Below, piece by piece: positions 9,255-16,951 of a DNA stretch of 64,000 bases. The notes under the pieces are model-generated. The model was not told the DNA's origin, searched no databases, and saw only the letters and a list, made by a program, of their open reading frames with translations. A program made the translations under genes and the position numbers. The stretch covers positions 1,116,001 through 1,180,000 of the forward strand of contig NZ_CP178621.1 in the NCBI RefSeq assembly GCF_047302465.1, written 5' to 3'. Within the stretch, counting starts at the first letter, position 1. Every line of letters starts with the position of its first letter. This DNA is from JACMRP01 sp047302465 (GTDB lineage: Bacteria > Bdellovibrionota > Bdellovibrionia > Bdellovibrionales > Bdellovibrionaceae).

Positions 9255-11625
9255 GGAGTGCTTTGTACTCTACTTTGGAGTGATGGCGAGGATCCATTGG
9301 GACCTTGTGTACAAACTGGATTTGATCCACCGGGATTTTGTTCTTAGCAAAAACGCGGTTGATTTCTTTTTTCGCAGAAGCAAAGTCAAAAGTGTTTTTA
9401 TCAAGTTCAGCTTTAAGCTCGACAACAGCATGTGTAGCTTCACCAAGCTTTGCCTCTGGAATTCCCAAGAAAGCACAGCGATAAGCAAACGGCATACGTT
9501 TTAAGAGAACTTCGGCGCGAACTGGGAAGTAATACTGACCTGCACGTTCAATCGCGTTGTTCACGCGGCCTACGATCCAAAGATCTTTATTAGCGTCGAT
9601 ATAAGCCAAATCTCCGGTGCGATGCCAAACGCGGTGTTGTTCGTCCATGATTTTTGTCGTCTTGAAGGCTTCGGTGTTGTTGTAGTAATCACGGCAAACG
9701 TGGTCGCCAGTACAAATAAATTCACCGACTTGTCCTTGGCCGACTTCGATTTTAGACCAAGATGTTTCATTCAAATCAATCGGACCGTCTTTAATACGAA
9801 TGAACTTGTAAGCGATGTCTTCGCTGATGTGACCGACGTTCACGCCTTCTTCAATGATCTCTGGATCTGCGGCAGGGTTTTCTTTGAGCATGTCGCGGCC
9901 TTCGATATGGGCCATTGGTTCTGCTTCTGTAGAGCCATAAAGAATCCACAGGTCGGTTTGCGGAGCGATGTCGTAGAAGTTCTTAACGTCATCTTTAGAA
10001 ATCGGCGCGCCACCAGTCACTACACGGCGCAAGTTTTTAAGAATGATCTTATTTTCTTTGCAGTAACGAGCTAGGCCCACAAGCATGCTTGGTGAAAGCG
10101 TCGTGCAATTGATGTCTTCGTTCATGATCTGGCACGCAAGGATCGCAGAATCTCTTTCAGAAGGTGCTGCTAAATCCACGGCCGGCAAAATCGTAGTCAC
10201 GCCACTTGCCAAGTTGTTCAAACTGAAAATTGGGAATGCTGGCATGTCTTTGTCTTTCTCGGTGTATGGAATCACATGAGAAAGCGCGTGATGCTGAGCT
10301 GATAAGAATCTGTGAGTACGGTTGGCTCCTTTCGGAGTTCCTGTAGATCCTGTTGTGAATGTAATAAGCGCCGTAAATTCACTTTCAACCGCGGCAATTG
10401 GTGAAGCGGTTGGTTTTAATAGTTCGGGGAAACGGTGAGTGCAGTTTTCACCAGGACCGTACATGATTCGAATCGGCATTGTTTTAAATTCTGGAACCTG
10501 ATCCACCAACGCAAACGCCTGCTGGAAGCTGATCATCGCTTTTGGGTCTACACACTTTGCAGAAGCGCCTAAGTGATGACTGCGCGCCCAAGAATCCAAA
10601 AAGACGGCAATTGCACCAATACGTTGTACGGCAAACATCGCCGTGTACATATCAAGACTCATTGGCAAGAAGATGATCACGCGATCGCCTTTTTGAATGC
10701 CGATATCCAGCAGTCCACGAGCAAACGAGTTAATGCGTGCTGCAAAGTTTTTGTAGGTAATTTCGTCGTGTTTGATCGGAGTATTTGGAGAACCATTCCA
10801 CTGAGACATGGATTCTCTGTTCGCCCAGCGAAGCGCTATGCGATCTGGAAACTCACGTAAATGCTTTTCCATGTAGCTGATGACGTTGTTTCTTTCGTCT
10901 TGTCCAGGGTGATATCCGATTTTTGGCTGAGAGTGTGCGCTGTCTCCGGAAATTTCAGCCAAGATCGCTTCAGGATGACTCCACAGAAGTCCGTGGCCCG
11001 TGCCAGAAATAATTTTTGTTGTTACATCGGGGAATTTTGTCAGTGCGATGTTTTGAATCACAGGATTGCTGATTTTATCAAGTTCACCAAACAGAGTCGT
11101 GATGGAAACATCATCAACAACGTCGTCGGTGGTCCATGGTGCGGATTGCATTTGCAGTTTGTAGTGAACCGTTTTTTCCCACACGTGCCAATCTTCGAAG
11201 TATGTTTTCAGCGTCTGGAAGTAAGGAATGTCCGAAACCTGATTCGGAGAAATCAAATCAGCCACAAAAGCGTCTTTGGATTTTTTATGACTGCCTTTAG
11301 TCAACACCTCGCCAATAACGGGAAGTTTTAAAAGCATCGAAGCAAGTCCTGACAAAGGACGCTCGGCTTGAATGTAAGGTGCTACTAAGATGACCTTTTC
11401 AACGAATGGTGCAAGCTCGCGCAGGTTTTTCAGGATGCAGTAAGCTCCCCAAGAGTGACCAATTAGGATTTTCTTATCAGAGCCTTTCATGACTTCGCTT
11501 TTCCAAGAGTCGTCGTAGTTTTCGACGGCCTTAAGCTGGTATTGAGAAGAATCGAGTTTAGAGCTTAAGACATTCCAATCGGCTGGTGAGCCGGGGTTGC
11601 CGTGCAATGCAATGATGGTTTTCAT
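9217..11625 (-). CDS. Serine alpha/beta-hydrolase fused to OleC-like AMP-dependent ligase
   Basis: This 802-residue protein joins two enzymes. Residues 1-235 are an alpha/beta hydrolase with a GHSWG elbow (Ser58), an acid in FGELDK and a late GTGHG histidine. Residues 240-802 are an acyl-adenylate ligase with the P-loop TTGSTGTPKGA, YGSTEAEPMAHIEGR and the hinge HRTGDLAYID. The ligase resembles OleC (beta-lactone synthetase) in the IEGR segment after the YGxTE motif. OleBC fusions are known in olefin pathways, but OleB uses an Asp nucleophile while this domain has Ser, so the hydrolase may act as a thioesterase or lactonase. It overlaps both neighbours (4 bp upstream, 38 bp downstream). No OleA thiolase is in the window. 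A medium- or long-chain acyl-CoA ligase is the main alternative. Confidence 0.8.
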   Translation of the reverse strand: MKTIIALHGNPGSPADWNVLSSKLDSSQYQLKAVENYDDSWKSEVMKGSDKKILIGHSWGAYCILKNLRELAPFVEKVILVAPYIQAERPLSGLASMLLKLPVIGEVLTKGSHKKSKDAFVADLISPNQVSDIPYFQTLKTYFEDWHVWEKTVHYKLQMQSAPWTTDDVVDDVSITTLFGELDKISNPVIQNIALTKFPDVTTKIISGTGHGLLWSHPEAILAEISGDSAHSQPKIGYHPGQDERNNVISYMEKHLREFPDRIALRWANRESMSQWNGSPNTPIKHDEITYKNFAARINSFARGLLDIGIQKGDRVIIFLPMSLDMYTAMFAVQRIGAIAVFLDSWARSHHLGASAKCVDPKAMISFQQAFALVDQVPEFKTMPIRIMYGPGENCTHRFPELLKPTASPIAAVESEFTALITFTTGSTGTPKGANRTHRFLSAQHHALSHVIPYTEKDKDMPAFPIFSLNNLASGVTTILPAVDLAAPSERDSAILACQIMNEDINCTTLSPSMLVGLARYCKENKIILKNLRRVVTGGAPISKDDVKNFYDIAPQTDLWILYGSTEAEPMAHIEGRDMLKENPAADPEIIEEGVNVGHISEDIAYKFIRIKDGPIDLNETSWSKIEVGQGQVGEFICTGDHVCRDYYNNTEAFKTTKIMDEQHRVWHRTGDLAYIDANKDLWIVGRVNNAIERAGQYYFPVRAEVLLKRMPFAYRCAFLGIPEAKLGEATHAVVELKAELDKNTFDFASAKKEINRVFAKNKIPVDQIQFVHKVPMDPRHHSKVEYKALREQLKDPGAIIA

Positions 11626-12368
11626 ATTTTAACCCCTTTAAATTTCAATTTAAAGAAATCCACGATGCCGGGATTTTTACGGTAAATGGTTTGTTCTGTT
11701 TTTTCGTTTTTAAAGCCCGCAATAGTTCCAGACGAAGCAATATCTGCGATCACTTCTTTGGTAGCCTGAACTTCCAATTTGGAACCTTCGTAAATGGATT
11801 TCATGTAGTCCGTTTTATCCGAAGGAACTTCGACAACGCTAAGGATATTTCCATCATCGAGCTTAGGCGTCATTTGATGGATTGAAAATCCCGTGGACGT
11901 ATTCTCGAGGTGCGACCAGAAATCGCACATAAGGCCCCGTTGATTCGGCAAAAGACCGTGGTGGATATTAATGCAACCCAAGCGGGGAGTTTCCAAAAGC
12001 TGTTTCTTAAAAATAGTACGAGTGCGCGCGTTTACGATCAAATCAATGCGCTCGCGAAGAAGAACGCTCTGGACCGCCGCTGCATTCAGGTCTTTGACAA
12101 CCAAAAACAATTTTCCAGAGCCTTCATAGGCTTGGCGCTTATGCTTCATCAAATCGCCAAAGAAATTGGTGAGTAATTGCAGTCCCATTCGAGGTGCCGC
12201 ACCTGTCAGCAGCAGGGCAAGTCCTTGAAGCACCATTTTCCATTCTCGATTGTCTATCACTACGCAACCCACGACGTGAGGTGTGCTTGCGAGTCCGCAA
12301 ACCAATTGGTTGTAATTTTCTGGAACAAAGGTCACTCTAGAAGTGACAAGAAGAACTCTCAAACTCAT
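11622..12368 (-). CDS. Formyltransferase-fold protein
   Basis: This 248-residue protein has the catalytic signature of the formyl-transferase family (PF00551; PurN, Fmt, ArnA-type): INIHHGLLPNQRG gives Asn134 and His136, and IHQMTPKLDDGNI gives Asp171. The usual partner is 10-formyl-tetrahydrofolate and the acceptor an amine, but the family also contains carbamoyl- and hydroxymethyl-type enzymes. It lacks the C-terminal domain of Fmt and is longer at its N-terminus than PurN. It is the first gene of the four-gene minus-strand operon and shares an ATGA overlap with the hydrolase-ligase. Context suggests it modifies an amino group on a lipid or metabolite built by the cluster; this is an inference. 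Confidence 0.75.
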   Translation of the reverse strand: MSLRVLLVTSRVTFVPENYNQLVCGLASTPHVVGCVVIDNREWKMVLQGLALLLTGAAPRMGLQLLTNFFGDLMKHKRQAYEGSGKLFLVVKDLNAAAVQSVLLRERIDLIVNARTRTIFKKQLLETPRLGCINIHHGLLPNQRGLMCDFWSHLENTSTGFSIHQMTPKLDDGNILSVVEVPSDKTDYMKSIYEGSKLEVQATKEVIADIASSGTIAGFKNEKTEQTIYRKNPGIVDFFKLKFKGVKI

Positions 12369-12465
12369 GAATCTGGTCTTTCTCCGAGATGATTTTCTTG
12401 TGTAAAAATATTATAGTGGATGCGACTACAGAGATCACTATGAAAGTTTGCTGAAAGGATGATTC

Positions 12466-13563
12466 GTGGCCCAGGAATATTTTTCCGACTTAAATTATAC
12501 TTTAGCCAATGAAGACACCCGTGTTGAATACGATCTTCTTCCTGAAAAAATGTCCCGAGTGTTTAGTATTGCTGGGTCTGGCGCACGTTGCTTGCCTTTG
12601 ATTGCACGTCACCCCAAAGAACTCGACGTTGTGGACATGTCCGTCAGTCAAAATTATCTCTGTGAGTTGCGGTATCAAGCGACCAAAGTTCTGTCGTATG
12701 AAGAATATTTGTTCCTTCTGGGATATCGTGGAGCTCTGCAGTCTGGAAAAGACCAGGGCGACAGTCGGGTAGAGATCTTCAACAAAATTGAACTCAGTCC
12801 AGATGCAAAAACGTATTGGCTTGAGCGCAGCGCCGGTTGGAGTCCACGAGGTTTTATTTTGTTAGGTCGCTGGGAAAGCCACTTTCAAAAGTTGGGCTAT
12901 CTTTTCCGTGATGTTTTGCAATGCGATTTTTCAAAGGTGTTTGAAGCCCAAACATTGAGTGAGCAGATTGAACTTTATGAAAAACACTGGCCGCATGTAC
13001 GCTGGAAAAGCTTCATGCGCGTCGCTGCGAGCGAGTATGTGTTTAATAAATTCCTCTACAAAGGACACTTCAGCGGGCGCAGCGAAGCTAAGACAGAAGC
13101 TCGTCCACCTTATCAATTTGTGCAGGAAGAATTTGACCGTATTTTCCGATCCCAGCTTGTGCGCAAAAACTATTTTATGCAGATTTTGTTCTTAGGAAAA
13201 ATCGCTTACGAAGAAGGTTTGCCGCTCGAAGCTCATCAGCATATTTTTGAAAAAGTGAAGAGTGCTCCAACAAAAGTAAATTATCTGTTAGGCAATTTGC
13301 TCGAGCATTTGCCTCGTAAAAATTATGACTTCATTTCGCTTTCAGACACCATCTCTTATTTGCCTCAGGAAAATGCCAATCAGATTTTGCAAGGCCTGCA
13401 TCCCGAAACGAAGTCAAATTCGCAAGTGGTGATCCGCTCTTTTATGCGAGCACCAACGGCGCCGGACACGCGCGGCTGGCAAGAGTGCAAAGACCAAGAT
13501 GTCTGGGCGCAAAAGATGGACGGAACGGGCGTCTACCAATTCCACATTTTTAAAAAGTCCTAG
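12466..13563 (+). CDS. BtaA-like (DUF3419) SAM-dependent aminocarboxypropyl transferase candidate
   Basis: This 365-residue protein begins at a GTG with AAGGA 7 nt upstream. The SAM-binding segment FSIAGSGARCLPL (residues 33-45) and VVDMS with Asp57 fit the DUF3419 family, whose known member BtaA transfers the 3-amino-3-carboxypropyl group of SAM to diacylglycerol for betaine lipids. A late SLSDTISYLP stretch fits the family's conserved SD motif. No BtaB-type N-methyltransferase is present nearby, so a betaine lipid is not assured. The gene diverges from the formyltransferase operon across 97 nt, which suggests shared control. No signal peptide is present. Confidence 0.7.
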   Translation: MAQEYFSDLNYTLANEDTRVEYDLLPEKMSRVFSIAGSGARCLPLIARHPKELDVVDMSVSQNYLCELRYQATKVLSYEEYLFLLGYRGALQSGKDQGDSRVEIFNKIELSPDAKTYWLERSAGWSPRGFILLGRWESHFQKLGYLFRDVLQCDFSKVFEAQTLSEQIELYEKHWPHVRWKSFMRVAASEYVFNKFLYKGHFSGRSEAKTEARPPYQFVQEEFDRIFRSQLVRKNYFMQILFLGKIAYEEGLPLEAHQHIFEKVKSAPTKVNYLLGNLLEHLPRKNYDFISLSDTISYLPQENANQILQGLHPETKSNSQVVIRSFMRAPTAPDTRGWQECKDQDVWAQKMDGTGVYQFHIFKKS

Positions 13564-13734
13564 AGCGAAAATGTCTCTGAGAGGTGACTGGGCTTTGGGC
13601 AGGTCCAGGAAGATTCGCTAAACTCTTTGAATGCCTTACTTTTTGTTGAATTAGTGAACAAAAAATCGGCAATTCATTTTGTGGTAGGGAGCGGTGTTGG
13701 CTCTGATGTATACTGTCTTTAGGGACGGTGTATT

Positions 13735-14118
13735 ATGAAAAATGGAATTTCAGCTACGGTCCTTTTCTTCGCGATTTCTCTGCTGAGTTATGAGGGCCTA
13801 GCCAAAACAAATAAGAAGGAAGTCTCTGGCGGTGTAGATTTAGCGGCTGTACGCAAGGTCGTAAAACAGAAACTGCAAGAGGTTCAAAAATGTTATACGG
13901 ATCTTATCATCGAAGGAATGGCCAGTAAGGGCAAAGTGACTGCCAGCTGGGACATTGATGATAAGGGCGTTGTTCAGAATCTGGCTATCAAAGAAAACAC
14001 ATCAAAAAATCCAGCTCTGGAAGGTTGTGTGACCGAAAGAGTGGTGAACTGGACTTTCCCTGCAGCAGAAGCAGGAAAGACGTTCCCAGTATCGTATCCT
14101 TTCCAATTCGGGGAATAA
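13735..14118 (+). CDS. Exported AgmX/PglI C-terminal (TonB-like) domain protein
   Basis: This 127-residue protein has a Sec signal (residues 1-23, ending GLA) and one small domain resembling the AgmX/PglI C-terminal domain, a TonB-like fold found in gliding and motility proteins of myxobacteria. The visible marks are QKCYTDLIIEG, an ASWDIDDKG strand, a second cysteine in LEGCVTERV and a WTFP end, the usual C-to-WxFP pattern. The two Cys probably form a disulfide in the periplasm. There is no membrane anchor or ExbB/ExbD partner nearby. A TATACT hexamer at 13709-13714 could be a -10 box but lacks a good -35. A paralogue is at 39409. Confidence 0.75.
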   Translation: MKNGISATVLFFAISLLSYEGLAKTNKKEVSGGVDLAAVRKVVKQKLQEVQKCYTDLIIEGMASKGKVTASWDIDDKGVVQNLAIKENTSKNPALEGCVTERVVNWTFPAAEAGKTFPVSYPFQFGE

Positions 14119-14123
14119 CACCT

Positions 14124-14182
14124 AGAGGTACGGCCTTCTTTTTGGCACTGCATTGCGGCGCCAAAAAGAAGGCCGTACCTCT
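14124..14182. repeat. Perfect 23-bp inverted repeat before hutU
   Basis: Arms at 14124-14146 and 14160-14182 are exact reverse complements (23 of 23), separated by a 13-nt loop. The stem starts AGAGGTACGG and carries a TTCTTTTTGGC stretch. It lies 5 nt after the TonB-like gene and 60 nt before hutU. There is no T-run after it, so it may be a terminator, a transcript-end barrier or part of the hutU leader. Confidence 0.75.
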
Positions 14183-14242
14183 TCTCTTGAAAAAATGGGG
14201 CTTTGAATCTAGTTTTTAGCTCTCATTTTTCAGGAGGATTTC

Positions 14243-15895
14243 ATGGCTCAGTCACGTGTTGTTCGCGCGCCTACAGGCAATAAAATGGTTTGCAAAGGCT
14301 GGCTGCAAGAAGCCGCTTATCGCATGATTCAGAACAATCTTGATCCTGTCGTGGCTGAGCGTCCCGAAGACCTTGTCGTCTACGGCGGTATCGGCAAAGC
14401 TGCGCGCAACTGGGAAAGCTTCGATAAAATTTTAGAAGCTCTGAAGAATCTTGAAAATGACGAGACCCTTCTTGTTCAATCCGGAAAACCTATTGGGATT
14501 TTGAAAACTCACGAGAATGCACCCCGCGTGCTTCTTGCGAACTCGAACCTCGTGCCTAAATGGGCAACGTGGGAACATTTCAACGAGCTCGATAAAAAAG
14601 GTCTGATGATGTACGGCCAAATGACGGCGGGTTCTTGGATCTACATCGGCACTCAAGGCATCATCCAAGGAACTTACGAAACTTTTGTTGAAGCCGGTCG
14701 CCAACATTTCGGTGGTAATCTTAAAGGTCGCACGATTTTGACAGCCGGTCTTGGCGGCATGGGCGGAGCCCAACCTCTTGCCGGTGTTTTCGCAGGAGCT
14801 AGCGTTCTTGCAGTAGAGATCGATCCAACTCGTATTCAAAAACGTCTTGAAACAAAATACATCGACGAAGTTGCCACAGATCTTGATGATGCTTTGGCAA
14901 GAATCGCAAAGTACAACAAAACTGGTGAAGCAAAATCCATCGCGGTTCAAGGCAATATGGCGACCGTGATTTGGCAATTGATCGAGAAAAACTACACTCC
15001 AGATCTATTGACCGACCAAACATCTGCACATGATCCACTCGTGGGTTACATTCCTGAAGGTTACACTGTTGAAACAGCAGCCGAGTTCAGAAAACGCGAT
15101 CAAAAAGCTTATTTGGATGCAGCCTACGCTTCCATGGCAAAACATGTTCGCGGAATGCTCGCAATGAAAGACAAAGGCGCCATCACTTTCGATTACGGCA
15201 ACAATCTTCGTGCACGCGCTCAAGAAGCAGGCGTTAAAAACGCTTTCGATTATCCAGGCTTCGTTCCAGCTTACATCCGTCCTTTGTTCTGCAAAGGCAG
15301 CGGTCCCTTCCGCTGGGTTGCTTTGTCTGGCGATCCTAACGATATCAAAGTAACTGACAATGCAATGAGAGAACTTTTCCCTCACAAAAAAGATCTTCTT
15401 CGCTGGCTGGATATGGCCGAAGAAAGAATCGCATTCCAAGGTTTACCAGCACGTATCTGCTGGCTGGAATACGGTGAGCGCGCAAAAGCGGGACTTATGT
15501 TCAACAAACTCGTTGCCGAAGGAAAAGTAAAAGCACCAATCGTGATTGGTCGCGATCACTTGGATTGCGGCTCTGTCGCAAGTCCAAATCGCGAAACCGA
15601 AGCCATGAAAGATGGATCAGACGCAGTCAGCGACTGGGCTCTCCTCAACGCTCTTGTGAACACAGCATGTGGCGCTACTTGGGTTAGTCTTCACCATGGC
15701 GGCGGCGTCGGCATGGGTTACAGCCAACACGCTGGCCAAGTTATCGTTGCAGACGGAACTCCTGAAGCTGCTAAACGCCTTGAACGCGTTCTTACTGCCG
15801 ACCCAGCAATGGGAGTCTTCCGTCACGTCGACGCTGGATACGAAGATGCTGTTGCAGTCGCTCGCGAACGCGGAGTTCGTAGTCTCTGGATCTAG
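14243..15895 (+). CDS. hutU: Urocanate hydratase
   Basis: This 550-residue protein matches the usual length of urocanase, which converts urocanate to imidazolonepropionate in histidine breakdown using tightly bound NAD. The visible marks are the N-terminal GNKMVCKGW, the NAD-binding GLGGMGGAQPLAG and the active-site region ARICWLEYGERAKAG with Cys406. A good RBS (AGGAGG) lies 7 nt before the ATG. hutI is 28 kb away at 42286, and no hutH or formiminoglutamate hydrolase is in the window, so the pathway genes are dispersed. It is followed by a long palindromic element and a rho-independent terminator. Confidence 0.97.
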   Translation: MAQSRVVRAPTGNKMVCKGWLQEAAYRMIQNNLDPVVAERPEDLVVYGGIGKAARNWESFDKILEALKNLENDETLLVQSGKPIGILKTHENAPRVLLANSNLVPKWATWEHFNELDKKGLMMYGQMTAGSWIYIGTQGIIQGTYETFVEAGRQHFGGNLKGRTILTAGLGGMGGAQPLAGVFAGASVLAVEIDPTRIQKRLETKYIDEVATDLDDALARIAKYNKTGEAKSIAVQGNMATVIWQLIEKNYTPDLLTDQTSAHDPLVGYIPEGYTVETAAEFRKRDQKAYLDAAYASMAKHVRGMLAMKDKGAITFDYGNNLRARAQEAGVKNAFDYPGFVPAYIRPLFCKGSGPFRWVALSGDPNDIKVTDNAMRELFPHKKDLLRWLDMAEERIAFQGLPARICWLEYGERAKAGLMFNKLVAEGKVKAPIVIGRDHLDCGSVASPNRETEAMKDGSDAVSDWALLNALVNTACGATWVSLHHGGGVGMGYSQHAGQVIVADGTPEAAKRLERVLTADPAMGVFRHVDAGYEDAVAVARERGVRSLWI

Positions 15896-15912
15896 TCCGT
15901 CTTTCTTACACG

Positions 15913-16075
15913 GGCCTTTGCGGCTGAAGTGGGTTTGTGGAAACTCCCTCAGTCGGCACGGCCCTCCAGGCCTCGCAGCTTCGGAGCGCTTGTGTACAAG
16001 CACTCCGAGGGCCATCCAGGCCCCGCTGAGGCCGCCTGAGGGAGTTTCCACAAACCCACTCCATCCGCAAATGCC
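15913..16075. repeat. Long palindromic element A
   Basis: Perfect 25-bp arms at 15928-15952 and 16036-16060, extended outwards by an 11-bp arm pair with one mismatch (15913-15923 and 16065-16075). The GC-rich interior folds again around GCTTGTGTACAAGC. The interior shares a core with element B at 27353-27533: GGCCCTCCAGGCCTCGC on the left and GGCCATCCAGGCCCCGCT on the right. It lies between hutU and a convergent gene. Confidence 0.8.
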
Positions 16076-16172
16076 GTCTTCGAAATTCACATGCATTCTC
16101 CGAGCTTCTTTTTGCGCGGATCCTGAAACATAATTCTTCTTTGGCGCGTTTTTTTTGTGCTGAATGAGTAGC

Positions 16173-16206
16173 GCGAGAATCATTACTGGTTCTCGCTATT
16201 TTTTTC
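16173..16206 (+). terminator. Intrinsic terminator downstream of hutU
   Basis: A 10-bp stem GCGAGAATCA/TGGTTCTCGC (one G-U pair) with a TTAC loop is followed by TATTTTTTT. It probably ends hutU transcription past palindromic element A. Confidence 0.8.
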
Positions 16207-16228
16207 TATGCGTTGTTGTCTGGCCTGG

Positions 16229-16948
16229 TTATTGGCAGCGGCAGTCTAATTCTCGGCACGATAGGGTGTTGCCCTTGCCGAAGTGTTGGAATTCGAAGAC
16301 TCTGTCGTTGACTGTATTCAGCGCGAGGATTGTTCCGTCTTTTAGTAGCTTGTTTTCCTTAACCTGATGGAAAATCTGCGTTCCCTGTTTTTTTAGTTCT
16401 GCTATGAATTCTGGTTTTGGGTTTATTCTGTCTTTGTTTTCTAGTGGGATGCTTACTGGTAATCCCTCTTCATCTAGCTTGAAATATCTTAGTTCTTTTG
16501 CGTTCTTTTTGTTTGAGCTGTCACTTTGAATCAGATGCAGGCGGCGGGTGGTGCCGTCGCTTAATCTGATGTGGGTGTTTTCTAGTTGGAATTGGGTTTC
16601 TTTTACTGGGTTTTTTGATTCCAATTCTTTGATGAGTACGTCTGTGGATGTGCTCTTTGCTAGGTCTTTGTCGCCTAGGCACTTTTCTATGATGTTTTGG
16701 AATTGGGTGAGTGGAGTGCCTTTTGGTGGGTTTTTGGCTGCTTGTTTTGCTTTTTCAGCGTCGTTTAGGCGCGAACTTGGTTCGGTTTGTTGCTGTTGCT
16801 CCTGTTTTTGTTGCTCGCGCATCTTTTCTTTGAAAAGAATGTGCAGGAAGAAATAATCGATGGCAAGACCGATGAAGAAGAAGGTCACTATAATTGCGGC
16901 CCATCGAATTTGTTTTTCACGAGGGGCCTTTGTCGAATCGCTTTCCAT
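16229..16948 (-). CDS. Membrane-anchored protein of unknown function
   Basis: This 239-residue protein has one hydrophobic segment at about residues 16-36 after a charged N-terminus, then a Gln-rich coiled-coil stretch (about 44-60) and a soluble domain. The topology suggests an inner-membrane anchor with the domain in the periplasm. It ends in a Cys-containing tail (SCRELDCRC). Its start lies 3 nt after the stop of the upstream exported protein gene, so the two are probably cotranscribed. I recognise no family. Confidence 0.75.
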   Translation of the reverse strand: MESDSTKAPREKQIRWAAIIVTFFFIGLAIDYFFLHILFKEKMREQQKQEQQQQTEPSSRLNDAEKAKQAAKNPPKGTPLTQFQNIIEKCLGDKDLAKSTSTDVLIKELESKNPVKETQFQLENTHIRLSDGTTRRLHLIQSDSSNKKNAKELRYFKLDEEGLPVSIPLENKDRINPKPEFIAELKKQGTQIFHQVKENKLLKDGTILALNTVNDRVFEFQHFGKGNTLSCRELDCRCQ

Positions 16949-16951
16949 ATA

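Noticed and set aside
14142..14157. TGGCAC...TTGC near hutU as a sigma-54 promoter
   Set aside because: Spacing between GG and GC is 9 nt rather than 10 and it lies in the stem and loop of the perfect inverted repeat.
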